This document shows positions 42,995 through 57,546 of a DNA stretch of 64,000 bases, piece by piece; position 1 is the stretch's first letter; every line of letters begins with the position of its first letter. The notes under the pieces are model-generated. The model had not been told where the DNA came from and made no database searches. It saw only the letters and a list, made by a program, of their open reading frames with translations. Origin of the DNA: Oikopleura dioica. Taxonomy: Eukaryota > Chordata > Appendicularia > Copelata > Oikopleuridae. Made by a program: the position numbers and the translations under genes. The DNA is taken from NCBI GenBank assembly GCA_907165135.1, contig OU015568.1:10610501-10674500 (forward strand). The letters are read 5' to 3'.

Positions 42995-45900
42995 ATGGAT
43001 GGGCAAGGAGATGTGCCGGTCGGGCCGGATGTACCGGCCCTGTCCCGACACATTTGCAACTCAACCCGCCTTCTGATCGACTGTGGAGCTAGCGATCCAC
43101 TCGAGCAGCTGTGCGTGGAAAAGAGTGAAATGATTAGAAAATTCGCTACTGATGTTGGTTGCCGTGCGCTCATGGTCGAGAAGAATATTCGAGGCACGGA
43201 TATTGACGAGGAGGCTGATATCACGTGGAGCATTTCCACTGATGTTAGATATGGAAGCGCCAGAGCAACGGGTAAAATTTTTTTTCGGAAACCAAATTTT
43301 AACGTTAATTCAGGAGTGATTTTTATCAAAACCGGCAACAGCATCGAAACAGACAAGCCAATTCCCGGTCAGCTTCAATCCATCGTTCTCCGGGAAGACT
43401 CCCTCTATGAAAGTCTCCACTTGTACCTATCCTGCGCTGTGTCCCCCTTCTTCAAGTCGTATCTCCGAGAATCTTCAAAAGTCGCCGATTCACGCGACTT
43501 CTCGGGCGACAAAATGGGCCCTAGCGTGGAGAAGAAATTAGTTGAATTAGAAATGGGACTGCTTCATCTTCAACAGAATGTCGACATTCCTGAAATCTTC
43601 CTGACTCCGCATCCTACTATTTCGCATATTATTAGAACTTGCAATGAACAAGGTACAGTTAGAAAAACTAATACAGATCCTTAAAAGCATCTTCTAGGAC
43701 GACGAGCACGAGTTCAAGACCTTGGCGCAAAGGTTGAAGACTCCACCTATCTGAACGGTCTCCAAAACTTGGTGAACAAGTGGATCAAGGAAATCCAAAA
43801 AGTAACACGAATGGAGCGCGACCCCTCTGTCGGAACAGCTCTTCAAGAAGTCTCCTTTTGGTTGAATCTCGAGCGCGCTCTGCTGCAGATTCAGGAGATG
43901 AGAGACTCCCCGAAGTCCAGCTAACGCTTGATATTCTGAAGCATGGCAAGCGATTTCACGCCACTGTGTCTTTCGATACTGATACAGGCTTGAAGCAGTC
44001 TTTGGCAAAGGTGAACGACTACTCGCCTTTGATGAAAGATTTCCCTCTGAATGAGCTTTTCGCTGCAACTGAAGTCGACAAGATCCGCGCGGCGGTGCAC
44101 TCGATCTTCTGTCACTTGAAAAAGATCCGCTCTTGCCAGGAATATCCAGTTCAACGAGCTCTTCGCCTGATTGAAGCCATCTCCCGTGATCTTGTCCAGC
44201 AGATGGTCAAGGTTCTTTCGACCCGACGGCTGATGCATATTCAAAACGACGACTTTGAAAAGATTCTCTACCAATGCTTCGAGGTATTCTCTGCCTGGGA
44301 CGAGCAATACGAGCAGCTCCAGGGCACCTTGAGAGATATCGCGAAAAAGAAGCGCGAAGAGCCTTTGAAGATTTCCTGGCGAGTGAATCCAGCTCACAAG
44401 CTTCTCCAAACTCGAATCGACCAGATGCGCAACTTCCGTCGACAACACGAGCAGCTCCGATCCGTCATTTCTCGAGTTCTCCGCGCTACGGAGGAAGAGA
44501 GCAGCGCTATTGGCGAGATCGATCAAGCCTACGAAGTCGTCAAGGAAGTCGACTGCCTCGACACAGCTAAAGAAGGAATCGAAGCTTGGGAATCTGCAGT
44601 GAAAAGATACGATGAACGCATTGATCGCGTTGAAAGCAGAATCACCGCTCGTCTTCGTGATCAACTTGGTCTTGCAAAATCTGCAAATGAAATGTTCCGA
44701 ATCTTTTCTCGATTCAACGCGCTTTTCATTCGACCTCATATTCGAGGAGCCATCCGCGAGTATCAAAATCAACTGATTCATCGAGTCAAGGAAGACATCG
44801 ACCAGCTTCATGAAAAGTTCAAAGTCCGTTATCCGGAATCGAGAGGTTGTGCATTTGCGGCCGGGCGAGACATCCCTCCTGTATCTGGAAATATCATCTG
44901 GGCCAAGCAGATTGAGAAGCAGTTGGAGACTTATCTAAGACGCGTAGAAGATGTTCTGGGAAAGAGCTGGCAAGATCACGCTGAAGGTCAAAAACTGAAA
45001 GAAGATGGAGATGCTTTCAAAGCGCTTCTTGATGCAAAACCTGCCTTTGACGCTTGGGTCACTCGTGTTCAAAATCGAAACTTTTCAATCACAGGCAAGA
45101 TCTTTGCAATTGAAAAGAAGCGATTGGAAACGGAGAACGAGGAAGACCTTGATGCGCGAATTCTTGAACTCAAGATCAACTTTCAGCAGGAGATCATCAC
45201 GCTTTCAAAGGAAGTTCGAAATCTGAAGTGGCTTGGATATCGAGTGCCATTGACCATCATCAACAAGGCGCATCAGGCGAATCAGCTCTACCCATTCGCC
45301 GTTTCTCTCACAGAATCTCTCAACACCTACCGAGCAGTAACTCGAAGAACTCAAGACCGTCCGTCATTGAAAACGCTTCTCGCTGAACGGATCAACCAGC
45401 TGATTGGAATGATTCACGAAGGCGCTGATCTCGTCTGGGACTCTTACAAACTCGAGTCATACACGCAAAAGTTTCAAGACGGTGTTTTTGCCTTCCAAGA
45501 AAAAGTTGAAGATCTCATCTCTCTTGATGACACCATTGCTGATCAAGTCAAGTTGCTCGCCACGTGCCCTTACAACTACAAGTCTTTTGTTTCGATCCTG
45601 AACAAGATCCAAGGGTCAGTTGATGAAATGGTGAATCATTTGTATTCGAACTTGCAATTTTGGGTCCAGCGCCTCGACCAGCAAATTGAACATATTCTTG
45701 CCACCCGACTTGAAGAAGCTCTTAACATTTGGGCTGATGAACTTGAAGGTAAGATATTTACAACTTATCAATTAGACACGGAAAACTTTTAAGAACTAAT
45801 GACCACCAGCGGTCCTACTGATGAAGGTTAAGGGTCTTGATACTAACGCTTTTAATTTTATTGAGGTGGCTTTGTGCTCAATGCTTTATTGCACGTGTTC

Positions 45901-48900
45901 GACTTCGGAAATTATCGGTCTCCCGTAATTCCAAAGTTTTGGTCATTTTCGCACTTTTATTCATTTCGAACTAAAAATATTCGAACTCGAGTTTTTTCGA
46001 GTTAGTAACTGCATGAAAGTCATTTGTGCTATCATGAAAATTAAATAAATTTTAGGTAAAATCCAAGAAATCGACGAGGACGAGGATGTTCCTGAGTCCC
46101 GACCTATTCCGCAGATCAAAAAGATCAGTTTGGAAATGCGACTCAACAACCAGGTGCTCTTCTGTCACCCGCCAACTCAGTCCGTTTATCAAAATCTTGT
46201 GAGACAAATGCAAGAATGGCAAAACATCATCCTCCGATTGCCACGTATCCAAGCTCATAAATACCAAGTCGGTGTTGTTGAGCGCCAGTCTGATATCGAT
46301 CTTCATTATCGAAGCGTCATCTCCAAATTGCCCTCTGGAAACATTACGTTGGACAACATCTATAACGCCGTGCAGAAGGTGAACTCTGAGGTGCAGGGCT
46401 ACGTCAGCAAATGGCTCCATTACCAATTCCTTTGGGACATGCAGCCGCAAGCTATCTACGACGCCATGGGTACTGACGTTGAAACCTGGCAGGCGATGCT
46501 CGTTGATGTCCGAAAACGCCGACAGACCTTCGACACCAGCGAGTCAGTTTTTATCACTGGCCCGGTCAACATCGAATTTGCCAAAGTCCAGTCAAAAGTT
46601 TCGCTGAAGTATGATGCTTGGCATAAAGAAATGCTTGCCTCTTTCGGAGCAATGATGAGCGATCACATGACCGACTTCCATGTTGAGATCTCACGAGCTC
46701 GATCCGATCTTGAAAATTCTACAACCGAATCTGCTCACACGTCTGACGCCGTTCAGCTGATCACTCAAGTTCAAAAGATGAAGCTCCAGATGAAAGAGTG
46801 GGAGACTAAAGTTGAACAGTACAAGACCGGTCAGAAACTCCTCGAGAAACAGCGTTACCAGTTCCCACAAAACTGGCTCTACATCGACAACATTGAAGGT
46901 GAATGGAGCGCATTCCAGGATATTCACAAGCGAAAAGACACTGCGATCCAATCACAGATTGCTTCACTTCAATTGCGAATTGTGTCTGAGGACAAAGTCG
47001 TCGAAGAAAAAACTGCAGATCTCTTGTCTGATTGGGACCGAGGCAAACCAGTTTCGCCAACCGTCAAGCCTGCTGATGCCCTTAACTCTTTGACCATCTT
47101 TAGCACTAAATTCCAGCGAATTGAAGACGATCGTGAGAATCAACGTCAAGCAAAGGAAGCTCTTGAGCTTACAGACAACTCATCATCAACATCTATTGCT
47201 GAGCGACTTACAGTCGCCCTTGAAGAGCTCAGTGATCTGAAGGAAATCTGGAGTGAGCTGGCTAAGGTCAGCAATCAGCTGGAGCAGCTCAAAGAGCAAT
47301 CGTGGCAAGTGATTCAACCAAGAAAAATCAGAAAGAATTTGGACGAGTTACGGGAACAAATGAAAAACTTTCCCGCTCGACTTCGTCAGTACGCATCGTA
47401 TGAGCATGTTCTTGGTCGAATCAAAGCTTATATGAAACACAACTGGATCATTGTCGAGTTGAAGTCTTCAACTGTCAAGGAGCGTCACTGGAAACAACTC
47501 ACTAAGAACCTCCGTGTCAGTTGGAACATGGTCGACCTTTGCCTTGGTGATCTTTGGGATCTCGATCTTGCACGACACGAGCAAGTTTTCAAAGATGTCT
47601 TGCTTGTCGCCCAGGGTGAAATGGCTCTCGAGCAGTTCCTCAACCAAGTCAAGGATGCCTGGCAAAATTACGAGCTGGATTTAGTCAACTATCAGAACAA
47701 GTGCAAGCTGATCCGAGGCTGGGATGATCTTTTCAACAAACTGAAAGAGCACATCAATTCTGTCTCTCAAATGCGCTTGTCGCCTTACTACAAAGTTTTC
47801 GAAGATGAAGCATCCAGCTGGGACGAAAAATTGAACAAGATGAATGTTATTTTCGACTTGTGGATCGACGTTCAGAGACGATGGGTCTACTTGGAGGGTA
47901 TTTTCACTGGATCCGCTGATCTGCCTCATCTCCTCCCGCAAGAGACGCAACGCTTCGCTTCTATCTCATCAGAATTTTTGAATTTGATGAAAAAAGTTTC
48001 TCGAGCACCGCTTGTTCTTGATGTTATCACCATTCCTGGTGCTCAGCGTAATTTAGAGCGACTTGGAGACCTTCTCGCAAAGATTCAAAAGGCTCTCGGT
48101 GAGTATCTTGAGAGAGAACGATCTGCATTTCCTCGATTCTACTTCGTTGGAGATGAAGATCTTTTGGAGATCATCGGTAACTCAAAAGCTATCGGAAAGC
48201 TTCAGAAGCATTTCAAAAAGATGTTTGCTGGCATCCACGGTCTTATTTTATCCGAAGATGAAAAAACCATCCTTGGTGTTTCTTCCAAAGAAGGCGAGGA
48301 ACTCAAATACATCAATCCGGTTGACACCGTGAAGTTCCCTAAAATCAACGAATGGCTCGGACTAGTTGAGAAATCAATGAAGGAGTCTCTTGCTACTGGC
48401 CTGGCTAAATCAACATCTTCCTATGCTGCTATCATGGCGAAAGAGAACCTAACCCCGCAAGATTTCTTTGAGTGGCTTGACAATTCGCAATCACAGCTTG
48501 TTGTCCTGTCTAGCCAAATCCACTGGACTGAAATGACTGAAAAAGCGATTGAAAGTGGCTCCATGGATTCTGCTCTTGCGAAGGTTGAATCTAACTTGAC
48601 TCTTCTGGCTGATTCCGTTCTTCAAGAACAACCACCAATCCGGCGCAAGAAGCTTGAGCACTTGATAATGGAAAGTGTCTATCAGCGCGATACCATTCGA
48701 GAGTTGAAAAAGCAGGGAATTTCATCTGGAAAGGATTTTGAATGGCTCAGCCAGATGCGATTCTACTACGACTCATCAAAGAATGTTCTTCAATCGCTTA
48801 CTGTGAAGATGGCGAATGCTAACTTTGATTATGGCTTCGAATACCTCGGCCTTACTGATAAGCTCGTTCAAACGCCTCTTACTACTCGATGCTGGCTCAC

Positions 48901-51900
48901 AATGACGCAAGCCCTTGATTCGCGGTTTGGTGGGTCTCCTTTTGGTCCCGCTGGTACCGGTAAAACTGAGTCCGTCAAAGCCCTGGGTAATGCTCTTGGT
49001 CGTTTCACGCTTGTCTTCAATTGTGATGAAACTTTTGATTTCCAAGCTATGGGTCGAATCTTCATCGGTCTCTGTCAGGTCGGTGCATGGGGCTGCTTCG
49101 ATGAGTTTAATCGTCTTGAAGAGCGAATTCTTTCAGCTGTTTCGCAACAGATTCAAACGATTCAAGAGTCCCTCAAACTTACGAAGAACTCCGCCATTGT
49201 TCCAAAGATACAGCTTCTTGGTAAAAATGTTAATGTCTCCAGCGACATGGCAATTTTCATCACAATGAATCCTGGATATGCTGGTCGATCCAATCTGCCT
49301 GATAACTTGAAGAAGCTCTTCCGGTCACTTGCCATGACTAAACCCGATCGCAAGCTTATCGCGGAAGTTCTACTCTATTCACAAGGCTTCCGAATGGCTG
49401 AACTGCTCTCCAAAAAGGTCGTTCCATTCTTCGAGCTTTGCAATGAACAGCTCAGTTCTCAATCTCACTATGATTTTGGTCTTCGAGCGCTCAAATCTGT
49501 CCTCGCTGCAGCGGGTAATGTAAAGCGAAATAAAATTCTTACGCTTATGAAACAAGCGGTGGATTCTGGCGATAGTGTTACCGAAGAACAGCTGGCCGAG
49601 CAACTCCCAGAGCAAGAAATTCTCATTCAGGCTATTTCTGAGACTATGCTTCCAAAGCTTGTTGCCGATGATATTCCATTGCTTCATTCACTTCTTGCTG
49701 ATGTATTCCCTGGAATTCCGTACAACCGAGCGGCGATGACAAATCTGAAAGAAAAAATCAAGATTGTCTGCAAAAACAACCACTACGTCTACGGCGATGC
49801 AGAAAACGAAGAAAACGGAAGTGCTTGGGTCGACAAAGTGCTTCAACTTTGCCAGATTCAAAATATTAATCACGGCGTGATGATGGTTGGTCCATCTGGA
49901 TCGGGTAAATCCGCCGCCTGGCAAACTCTTCTTGCTGCACTCGAGATGCTTGATGGTACTGAGGGCGTCGCTTACGTCATTGATCCAAAGGCTATCTCAA
50001 AAGAAGAACTTTACGGTAATCTGGACCCGAATACTCGAGAATGGACTGATGGTCTCTTCACTGCGATCCTTCGAAGAATCGTCGACAACGTCCGAGGTGA
50101 GTCCAACAAACGACACTGGATTATCTTCGATGGTGATGTCGATCCCGAGTGGGTAGAAAACTTGAACTCTGTGTTGGATGACAACAAGCTCCTCACATTG
50201 CCGAATGGTGAACGATTGAGCATTCCTCCTAATCTGAGAATCATGTTCGAAGTCGAGCACTTGAAATATGCGACCCTCGCCACCGTTTCTCGTTGTGGAA
50301 TGATCTGGTTCTCTGACGAAGTCTTGACCATTGATATGATCTGTCGATACTTCCTCAACTCACTTCAGCATAATTTGATCGAATCATCTGAAACTGGTAT
50401 CGCTGGAAAAGATGAAGAAGCTGAAGTTCTCGCAACTCAGGCGCAAGTCTGCTCCGCAATTGAAGAGTTCTTCCTTTCCGATGGTCTCGCTGCAAAATGC
50501 TTGGAATACTCCTACGAGTTGAATCATATTATGGAAGCCAACAAACTTCGCATGCTCGACTCTCTATTCTCCATGCTCCGCCAGGCAGTTCGATCGATTG
50601 TGCAATACAATCAAACCCATCCCGATTTCAATCTTTCCGCTGATATAGTAGAAAAGTACTGCCAGAAATTCCTCGTGTATTCGATGGTCTGGTGCTTCTC
50701 TGGTGATGGTAAACTATCTGAAAGGAAGCTGATGGGCGATTTCATTGCTCGATCAACTGTCATTCCTCTCCCGACTATTCCACCAGACGGATCCCTCATC
50801 GATTTCTTCCCTGAGATTTCGACCGGTGAATGGAGCATGTGGTCATCCAAAGTCCCACAAGTTGAGATCGAGACCCATCGTGTTACTGCGACTGATGTTG
50901 TCATTCCAACAATGGATACTGTTCGTCACGAATCATTGCTCTACACTTGGCTCGCTGAACACAAGCCCATCTGTCTATGCGGTCCTCCTGGTTCCGGTAA
51001 GACGATGACGCTGTTTTCGGCTCTCCGAGCTCTTCCTGACCTCGAAGTTGTCGGTCTAAACTTTTCGAGCGCTACGACTCCCGAACTTCTTCTGAAGACA
51101 TTTGAGCACTACTGCGAGTACCGACGAACGCCAAATGGAATAGTCATGGCACCAATTCAGCTTCAGAAATGGCTAGTCTTATTCTGTGACGAAATCAACT
51201 TGCCGGATTATGACGAGTACGGCACTGCCCGAGTTATTTCCTTCCTCCGTCAAATCATTGAGCGACAAGGATTCTACCGAAAATCTGATCAGCAGTTTGT
51301 CAAACTTGAGCGAATTCAAATCGTTGGCGCTTGCAATCCTCCAACTGATCCCGGTCGAAAGCCAATGACCGACCGTTTCTTGCGACACGTTCCTGTTGTC
51401 TATGTCGATTATCCCGGAAAAGAGTCTCTCACTCAAATTTACGGCACCTTCAATCGAGCCATGTTGCGAATGGTTCCAGACTTACGACCATATTCTGAAC
51501 CCTTGACAAATGCCATGGTCGATTTATACATACAATCTCAGGAGCGATTCACTCAAGATATGCAGCCTCATTATGTTTACTCTCCTCGTGAGATGTCACG
51601 ATGGGTTCGTGGTATTGCAGAAGCTCTCAAGCCTCTTGAATCTCTTTCTGTCGAAGGCCTTGTTCGTATTTGGGCACACGAAGCTTTACGTCTTTTCCAC
51701 GATCGTTTGGTCTACGACGATGAACGAAACTGGACCGAGACCAAGGTCGACGAAGTAGCGACAAAACACTTCCCGAATATGGACCGCCTCGAAGCTCTCA
51801 AACGACCAATTCTCTATTCCAACTGGCTGAGCAAGGACTACGTCCCTGTTGACCGTGAAGAGCTTCGTGAGTACGTGAAGGCTCGCCTCCGTGTTTTCTA

Positions 51901-54900
51901 CGAAGAAGAGCTCGATGTTCAACTTGTTCTTTTCAACTCTGTTCTCGATCATGTTCTTCGAATTGATCGTATTTTCCGACAACCACAAGGTCATCTTTTG
52001 TTGATCGGTACTTCTGGCTCTGGTAAGACCACTTTATCTCGCTTTGTTGCGTGGATGAATGGACTCTCGGTTTTCCAAGTGAAGGTTCATAGAAAATACA
52101 CCGGCGAAAACTTCGATGACGATTTACGAAATGTTCTCCGAAGAGCTGGATGCAAAGGCGAGAAGATCGCATTCATCATGGACGAGTCAAATGTTTTGGA
52201 CTCCTCCTTCCTTGAACGAATGAACACTCTTTTGGCCAACGGCGAAGTTCCTGGTCTTTTTGAAGGGGATGAGCTCTCAACGCTAATGACAATGTGCAAA
52301 GAAGGTGCCGCCCGAGAAGGTCTTATGCTTGACTCACATGATGAGCTCTATCGATGGTTCACTGGTGAAGTCACCAAGAATCTTCATGTCGTTTTCACGA
52401 TGAATCCAACTGACGATGGTCTCGCTGGAGCTGCAGCCACATCTCCTGCTTTATTCAATCGATGTGTTCTCAACTGGTTTGGCGATTGGAATTCTGAAGC
52501 TCTGTATCAGGTGGCTCTTGAATTCACCAACAAGATGGACATTGACAAAGCCGACTACAATCCACCATCGAACATGGCTCTTGCTTTCCCAGAAGCTCAG
52601 CAGCCTTTGACTCATCGAACAAGTGTTGTCGACACGGCTGTTTACATCCACAAGACTCTCCATGCTGCTGTTAAATCGCTTCAGAAACGAGGAGATGTCA
52701 CATTTACAGTGACTCCTCGACATTTCTTGGACTTTATCAACCAATTTACCAAGATGATGGGAGAAAAACGATCTGAGCTCACAGAACAGCAGATTCACTT
52801 GAACACTGGTCTCAAGAGAATCAAGGAAACAGTCCAGCAAGTTGACGAGTTGCGCAAAGAGCTGGCAGTCAAGAAAACTTCCCTCACAACTGCGAACGAC
52901 AACGCGAACGTGAAACTTCAGGCAATGTTGAAGGGACAGCAAGACGCAGAACAGAAAAAGAAGCAGTCGACCGAAATGCGTGCGAAGCTAGAAATCCAGT
53001 TGAAGGCCTGTGCCGAAAAGAAGGCAGAAGTCGAGCAAGATCTCGCAGGTGTGGAACCGGCTGTTGAAGACGCGAAGAATGCTGTAAAGAGCATCAAGAA
53101 ACAGAACTTGCAGGAATTGAAGGCACTCAACAACCCGCCTCCTGGTGTAAAGCTAGCTTTAGAAGCTGTCTGTATGCTCCTTGGTGAAGCATCATCTGAA
53201 TGGTCCCAAATTCGAAAAACTATCGTCAAAGACGGATTTATTGCCAGTATTGTCAATTTTGACTCTGAGCTGATTCCAGACAAGACGAGAAAGACTTTCC
53301 GATCAAACTTCCTCAATAATCCTGAGTACAGCTTTGAAAAAATCAACAAAGCATCCAAAGCTTGTGGACCTCTCGTCAAGTGGGCATCCGCACAGATTAA
53401 CTACTCGGACATGCTGAAGAAAGTTGATCCACTGCGTCAAGAACTGAAGTCGCTCATGGACGAGACCGAGCAAAATAAAAAAGAGTCAGCGGATATGGAC
53501 GCGCTCATCACTCAACTTGTCACAAAAATTGAGGAGTACAAGAAGGAATACGCTGCTTTAATCGCGAAAGCAGAAGCGATCAAGGCTGAGATGCAAACTG
53601 TCGAATCGAAGGTCAATCGATCCGAAGGTCTTCTCGCGAATCTTGGTTCCGAACGTGAGCGTTGGCAAGAGTCCTCAACCAACTTCCAGGCTCAAATGTC
53701 CACTCTTCCGGGAGATTGTCTTCTTTCCGCCGCTTTCGTATCATACGCTGGTTACTTTGACCAAGAAATGCGAGCCAACCTCGAAAGTGCTTGGAAAGAC
53801 CGTCTTCTGGAAGCTGAGATCACATTCCGCAAGTCTTTGTCGCAGTCTGAATATCTCTCAACCGTCGATAAGCGAATGGAATGGCAGCGAAATGACTTAC
53901 CAGTTGATGATCTTTGTATTGAAAATGCGATCATGTTGGAGCGATACAACCGATACCCTCTTATCATTGATCCTTCTGGACAAGCGACCGGCTACATCAA
54001 AAAGCAATATGCCGACAAGAAGATCGTGTCAACTTCGTTCCTTGACGATAGTTTCCGAAAACAGCTCGAGTCCTGCTTGCGATTCGGAAACCCTATCCTG
54101 GTTCACGATGCAGAATCATATGATCCGATTCTGAACCCAGTTTTGAACCGCGAAGTTCGCAAATCTGGTGGACGTGTTTTGATCACCATCGGCGATCAAG
54201 ACATTGATCTTTCTCCAAGCTTCAAGATTTTCCTCGCAACTCGTGATACGACTCATGAATTCTCTGCGCCCCTTTGCTCGCGTGTGACTATGGTCAACTT
54301 TACCGTCACCCGAAGCTCGCTTATGAGCCAGTGCTTGAGCTCTGTTCTGCGTGCTGAGAGACCTGATGTCGACGCAAAGAGAACTGACATGTTGAAGCTT
54401 CAAGGAGAATATCAGCTACGACTTCGCCAGCTCGAACAACAGCTTCTTTCAACTCTCAACGATGTCAAAGGAAAAATCCTGGACGACGATAAAGTCATAA
54501 CTGCTCTTGAAACACTCAAGAAGGAGGCTAAGGAAATAGCCCAAAAAGCGTCCGAAACAGAAGACGTAATGAACGAAATCGAGCGAGTATCTGCTACTTA
54601 CCAGCCTCTCTCAACCGCCTGTTCGTCCATTTTCTTTACACTTGACTCGCTACATAATATCAACAGGCTTTACCAATTCAGCCTCAACTTTTTCTTTGAT
54701 ATTTTCAACTCCGCCGTCGCTGATGGGCCTGCGGGAGCTACTGACAAGGCCGAGCGATTGGACAAAATCGTCAAATTCCTTTTCACGGCTACATATCTAC
54801 GAGCTTCTCGATCTTTGCTCCACCAGGATCGTATCTGTTTCGGACTCCTTCTCGCCAAGATTGAGCTCGAACTTTTCCAAAACAACATCGCGCTACCAGA

Positions 54901-57209
54901 ACTCAATCATTTCCTACAGAATCAAGACATTCTTGTCAAGCCAAACGAAATCGCTGCTTGTGGATTCGATGATAGCTTCACGGAGCAGCAGAAAGAAAAT
55001 CTCATTCGTCTTCAGAGACGAGTGAAGCATTTTGGCAACTTGGATTCGGCAATCTCCAGCAACCTAGCGGCAATCAAATCATGGATGGATAATAAGACTA
55101 CAGAGCTTCCAAGTCTTTACGACTCGTCTAACGACTCTCCAGTTTGGCAAGCAGCTCAAAAGCTTCTTATCAATCAAGCTTTGAAGCCATCAAAGGTAGG
55201 AGTTTTTTTTACCTAAAACGTTCAACGAATATTTTAGATCATTGAATCTTCTCGAAACTTTGTCTCCACAGTCTTCAACGGCCTTTTCGATCAGTCTGAG
55301 CTTACTTGCGCCGATGTTACCGGCCAAGTCGCCCCGAATCAGCCTGTCATTCTCGCCTCACTACCTGGAACCGATGCTTCTTACGTCGTAGATGATCTCG
55401 CACGTTCACTCCAGAATGAAATGACATCTGTTGCGATGGGATCTCCAGAAGGATTCACAGAAGCTGAGAAGGCGATTTCAACTGCTTCTCGATCTGGAAA
55501 ATGGGTTCTTCTCAAGAACGTTCATCTCGCACCAAGCTGGCTCCAGCAGTTGGAGAAGAAACTTCATTCACTTAAGCCTCACTCAAATTTCCGCCTCTTC
55601 TTGACGACCGAAATCTCGCCCAAACTTCCTGTCAATATGCTCCGCACAGGACGAATCCTTACTTATGAACCGCCACCAGGAATGAAAGCGTCTCTCACCA
55701 CCACGATGACGAACAACATGAACCGAATGGGCAATCAGCCTGCTGAACGAGCTCGTCTCTACTTCCTTCTTGGATGGTTCCACTCTGTTGTTCAAGAACG
55801 AATGCGATACACTCCTCTTGGTTGGAGCAAGGTTTATGAACTCTCAGATGCAGAACTACGATCTGGAATGGATACCATCGATACTTGGATCGATTCTGTT
55901 GCTAAAGGTCGCTCTAATGTTGCGCCAGAACAAATTCCATGGAAAGCCATTGGCCGTCTCCTCTCGCAAACCATATACGGAGGAAAGATGGACAACGCAT
56001 TTGATCAGCGACTTCTTGAAAGCTTCCTCGACAAAATCTTCACCAAAAAATCTTTCGAGGACGCTTTTGTCTTGGCAAACCCTGAAAACGCTGACGCGCT
56101 TGATGCCCCTAGCGGCACAAAAGCTGCGGACTTCCAATCCTGGATTGCAAAGAATCTCCCAGCTGTCCAAAAACCATCGTTTATGGGTCTCCCAGATAAT
56201 GCTGAGACCGTCCTCTTGGCAACAAGAGGTCGTGAAATGATTAGGAAGGTGCTTTTGGGAATGACCAAGGAGCAAGAGAAGGCAAAACTCAACTTGGGTA
56301 ACCAGCCAGACGCTTTCTTGAGGCCAGCTTGGATGAGTTCACTTATGAGTCAGGCTCAGATTTGGATGAACAGCTTGCCTGCGTCCCTTCAAGTCCCCAT
56401 GATGGACCAGAGAGATCCTCTTGCTCGATATTTCACGAGAGAAGCGACACGAGGCTCCAAACTTTTGAATAAAGTCCAAAAGAATATCCAGGTGATTAAT
56501 TTTTCATAGATAATGCCTCAAAATCTATCTTAGGAAATCATGGACATCTGCGAAGGCAAAGCGAAGCAAACTAACGAGTCGAGAAAATTGTGCGACGAGC
56601 TGACGAAGCAGCAAGTTCCAAAATCTTGGACCCAATACAAATTCAGGTACATTCTCGTTATATTTAAGATTTTTATTATTTAGTCCTCACTTCTCTGTTA
56701 CTCAATGGATCCTTGATTTCGCCTCCCGTGTCACGCAATTAGCCAGCATCAAGGCTAACGATATGGAACACCAGCAAATTTGGTTAGGTGGACTCTTCCA
56801 GCCAGAAGCTTGGATAACTGCAACGCATCAATCTGCTGCGCGCAAGTATAACATGTCCTTGGAAGACTTGGAGCTCGAGCTACAGTTCGGAAATGTCGCA
56901 GATGGCTTTAAAGTTAAAGGTAGATAAGGGTTTTTGCTTATCACAATATAAATGACCCTAGGACTTCGATTGTACGGGGCAACGGCTGTTGGCGCTGACG
57001 CGATCAAGCTGTCTTCTGAAATTGAAACCGAAATCGAGGTTTCATCGATCATCTGGAAACCATGCTCTGCCATCGAGAAGAAAGCATGTGTCCTTCCAGT
57101 TTATCGCAATTCTGCACGCGCAGATCTCCTTTTCACCGCCAGTCTCAACTCAAGCAATACTGAGGGTTCGCTCTACGAGCGTGGCGTGGCAATTACTACT
57201 GCAGAATAA
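42995..57209 (+). CDS. DYNC1H1: Cytoplasmic dynein 1 heavy chain
   Basis: Eight exons: 42995-43271, 43314-43652, 43698-45748, 46056-55195, 55238-56491, 56534-56646, 56684-56919, 56962-57209; about 4552 aa (human 4646). This is the motor subunit for minus-end transport along microtubules. The tail matches cytoplasmic dynein ([25 protein letters not shown]). Four P-loops are intact: GPAGTGKT (residue 1853, AAA1), GPSGSGKS (2168, AAA2), GPPGSGKT (2532, AAA3) and GTSGSGKT (2874, AAA4), spaced as in human; the stalk coiled coil and microtubule-binding region lie at about 52790-53700. One nucleotide is missing in a CCCC run at 43908-43911: exon 3 is one base short of phase and the conserved [11 protein letters not shown] is broken there. 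I treat this as a sequence error or recent indel. Confidence 0.95.
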
Positions 57210-57546
57210 CTTTTCATTTTTTCTTAAATCCTCAACCCCCACATCTCCCCAAATGCGTATAACAAATTACATGTACTAACAAACTACTTATATTCACCTT
57301 TAAATCCCTTCATTTACTGTTCAAACCTGTCCTTGCATGTTCAATCACATGTCGAATACATGTCAATTAAAATAACAAATATTTGTTATTTAACGATTTT
57401 TGGTAATATTTACAGCAGACAAAATGAGGTCAATACTATTGACTCAATAGCAGGATTCTGATTTCTTTTTGATAGACTTAACGACTGAGGGATTCTTGAT
57501 TCGCATTATTCGGTTTCGCTGAACGTTGAGTTTGATCTTTGGAAAG
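57210..57546. other. Convergent spacer after dynein
   Basis: About 340 bp between the dynein stop and the 3' end of the four-span gene on the other strand. AT-rich, no gene seen. The four-span transcript may extend into it by an alternative splice after 57562. Confidence 0.4.

Noticed and set aside
43780-43920. ATG-started frame [12 protein letters not shown] leading into the dynein sequence
   Set aside because: This is the out-of-frame reading upstream of the 1-nt deletion; the true frame there encodes the conserved [13 protein letters not shown] segment.
44000-56300. Many long antisense frames within the dynein exons
   Set aside because: All overlap conserved dynein codons and have no splice logic or recognisable content.
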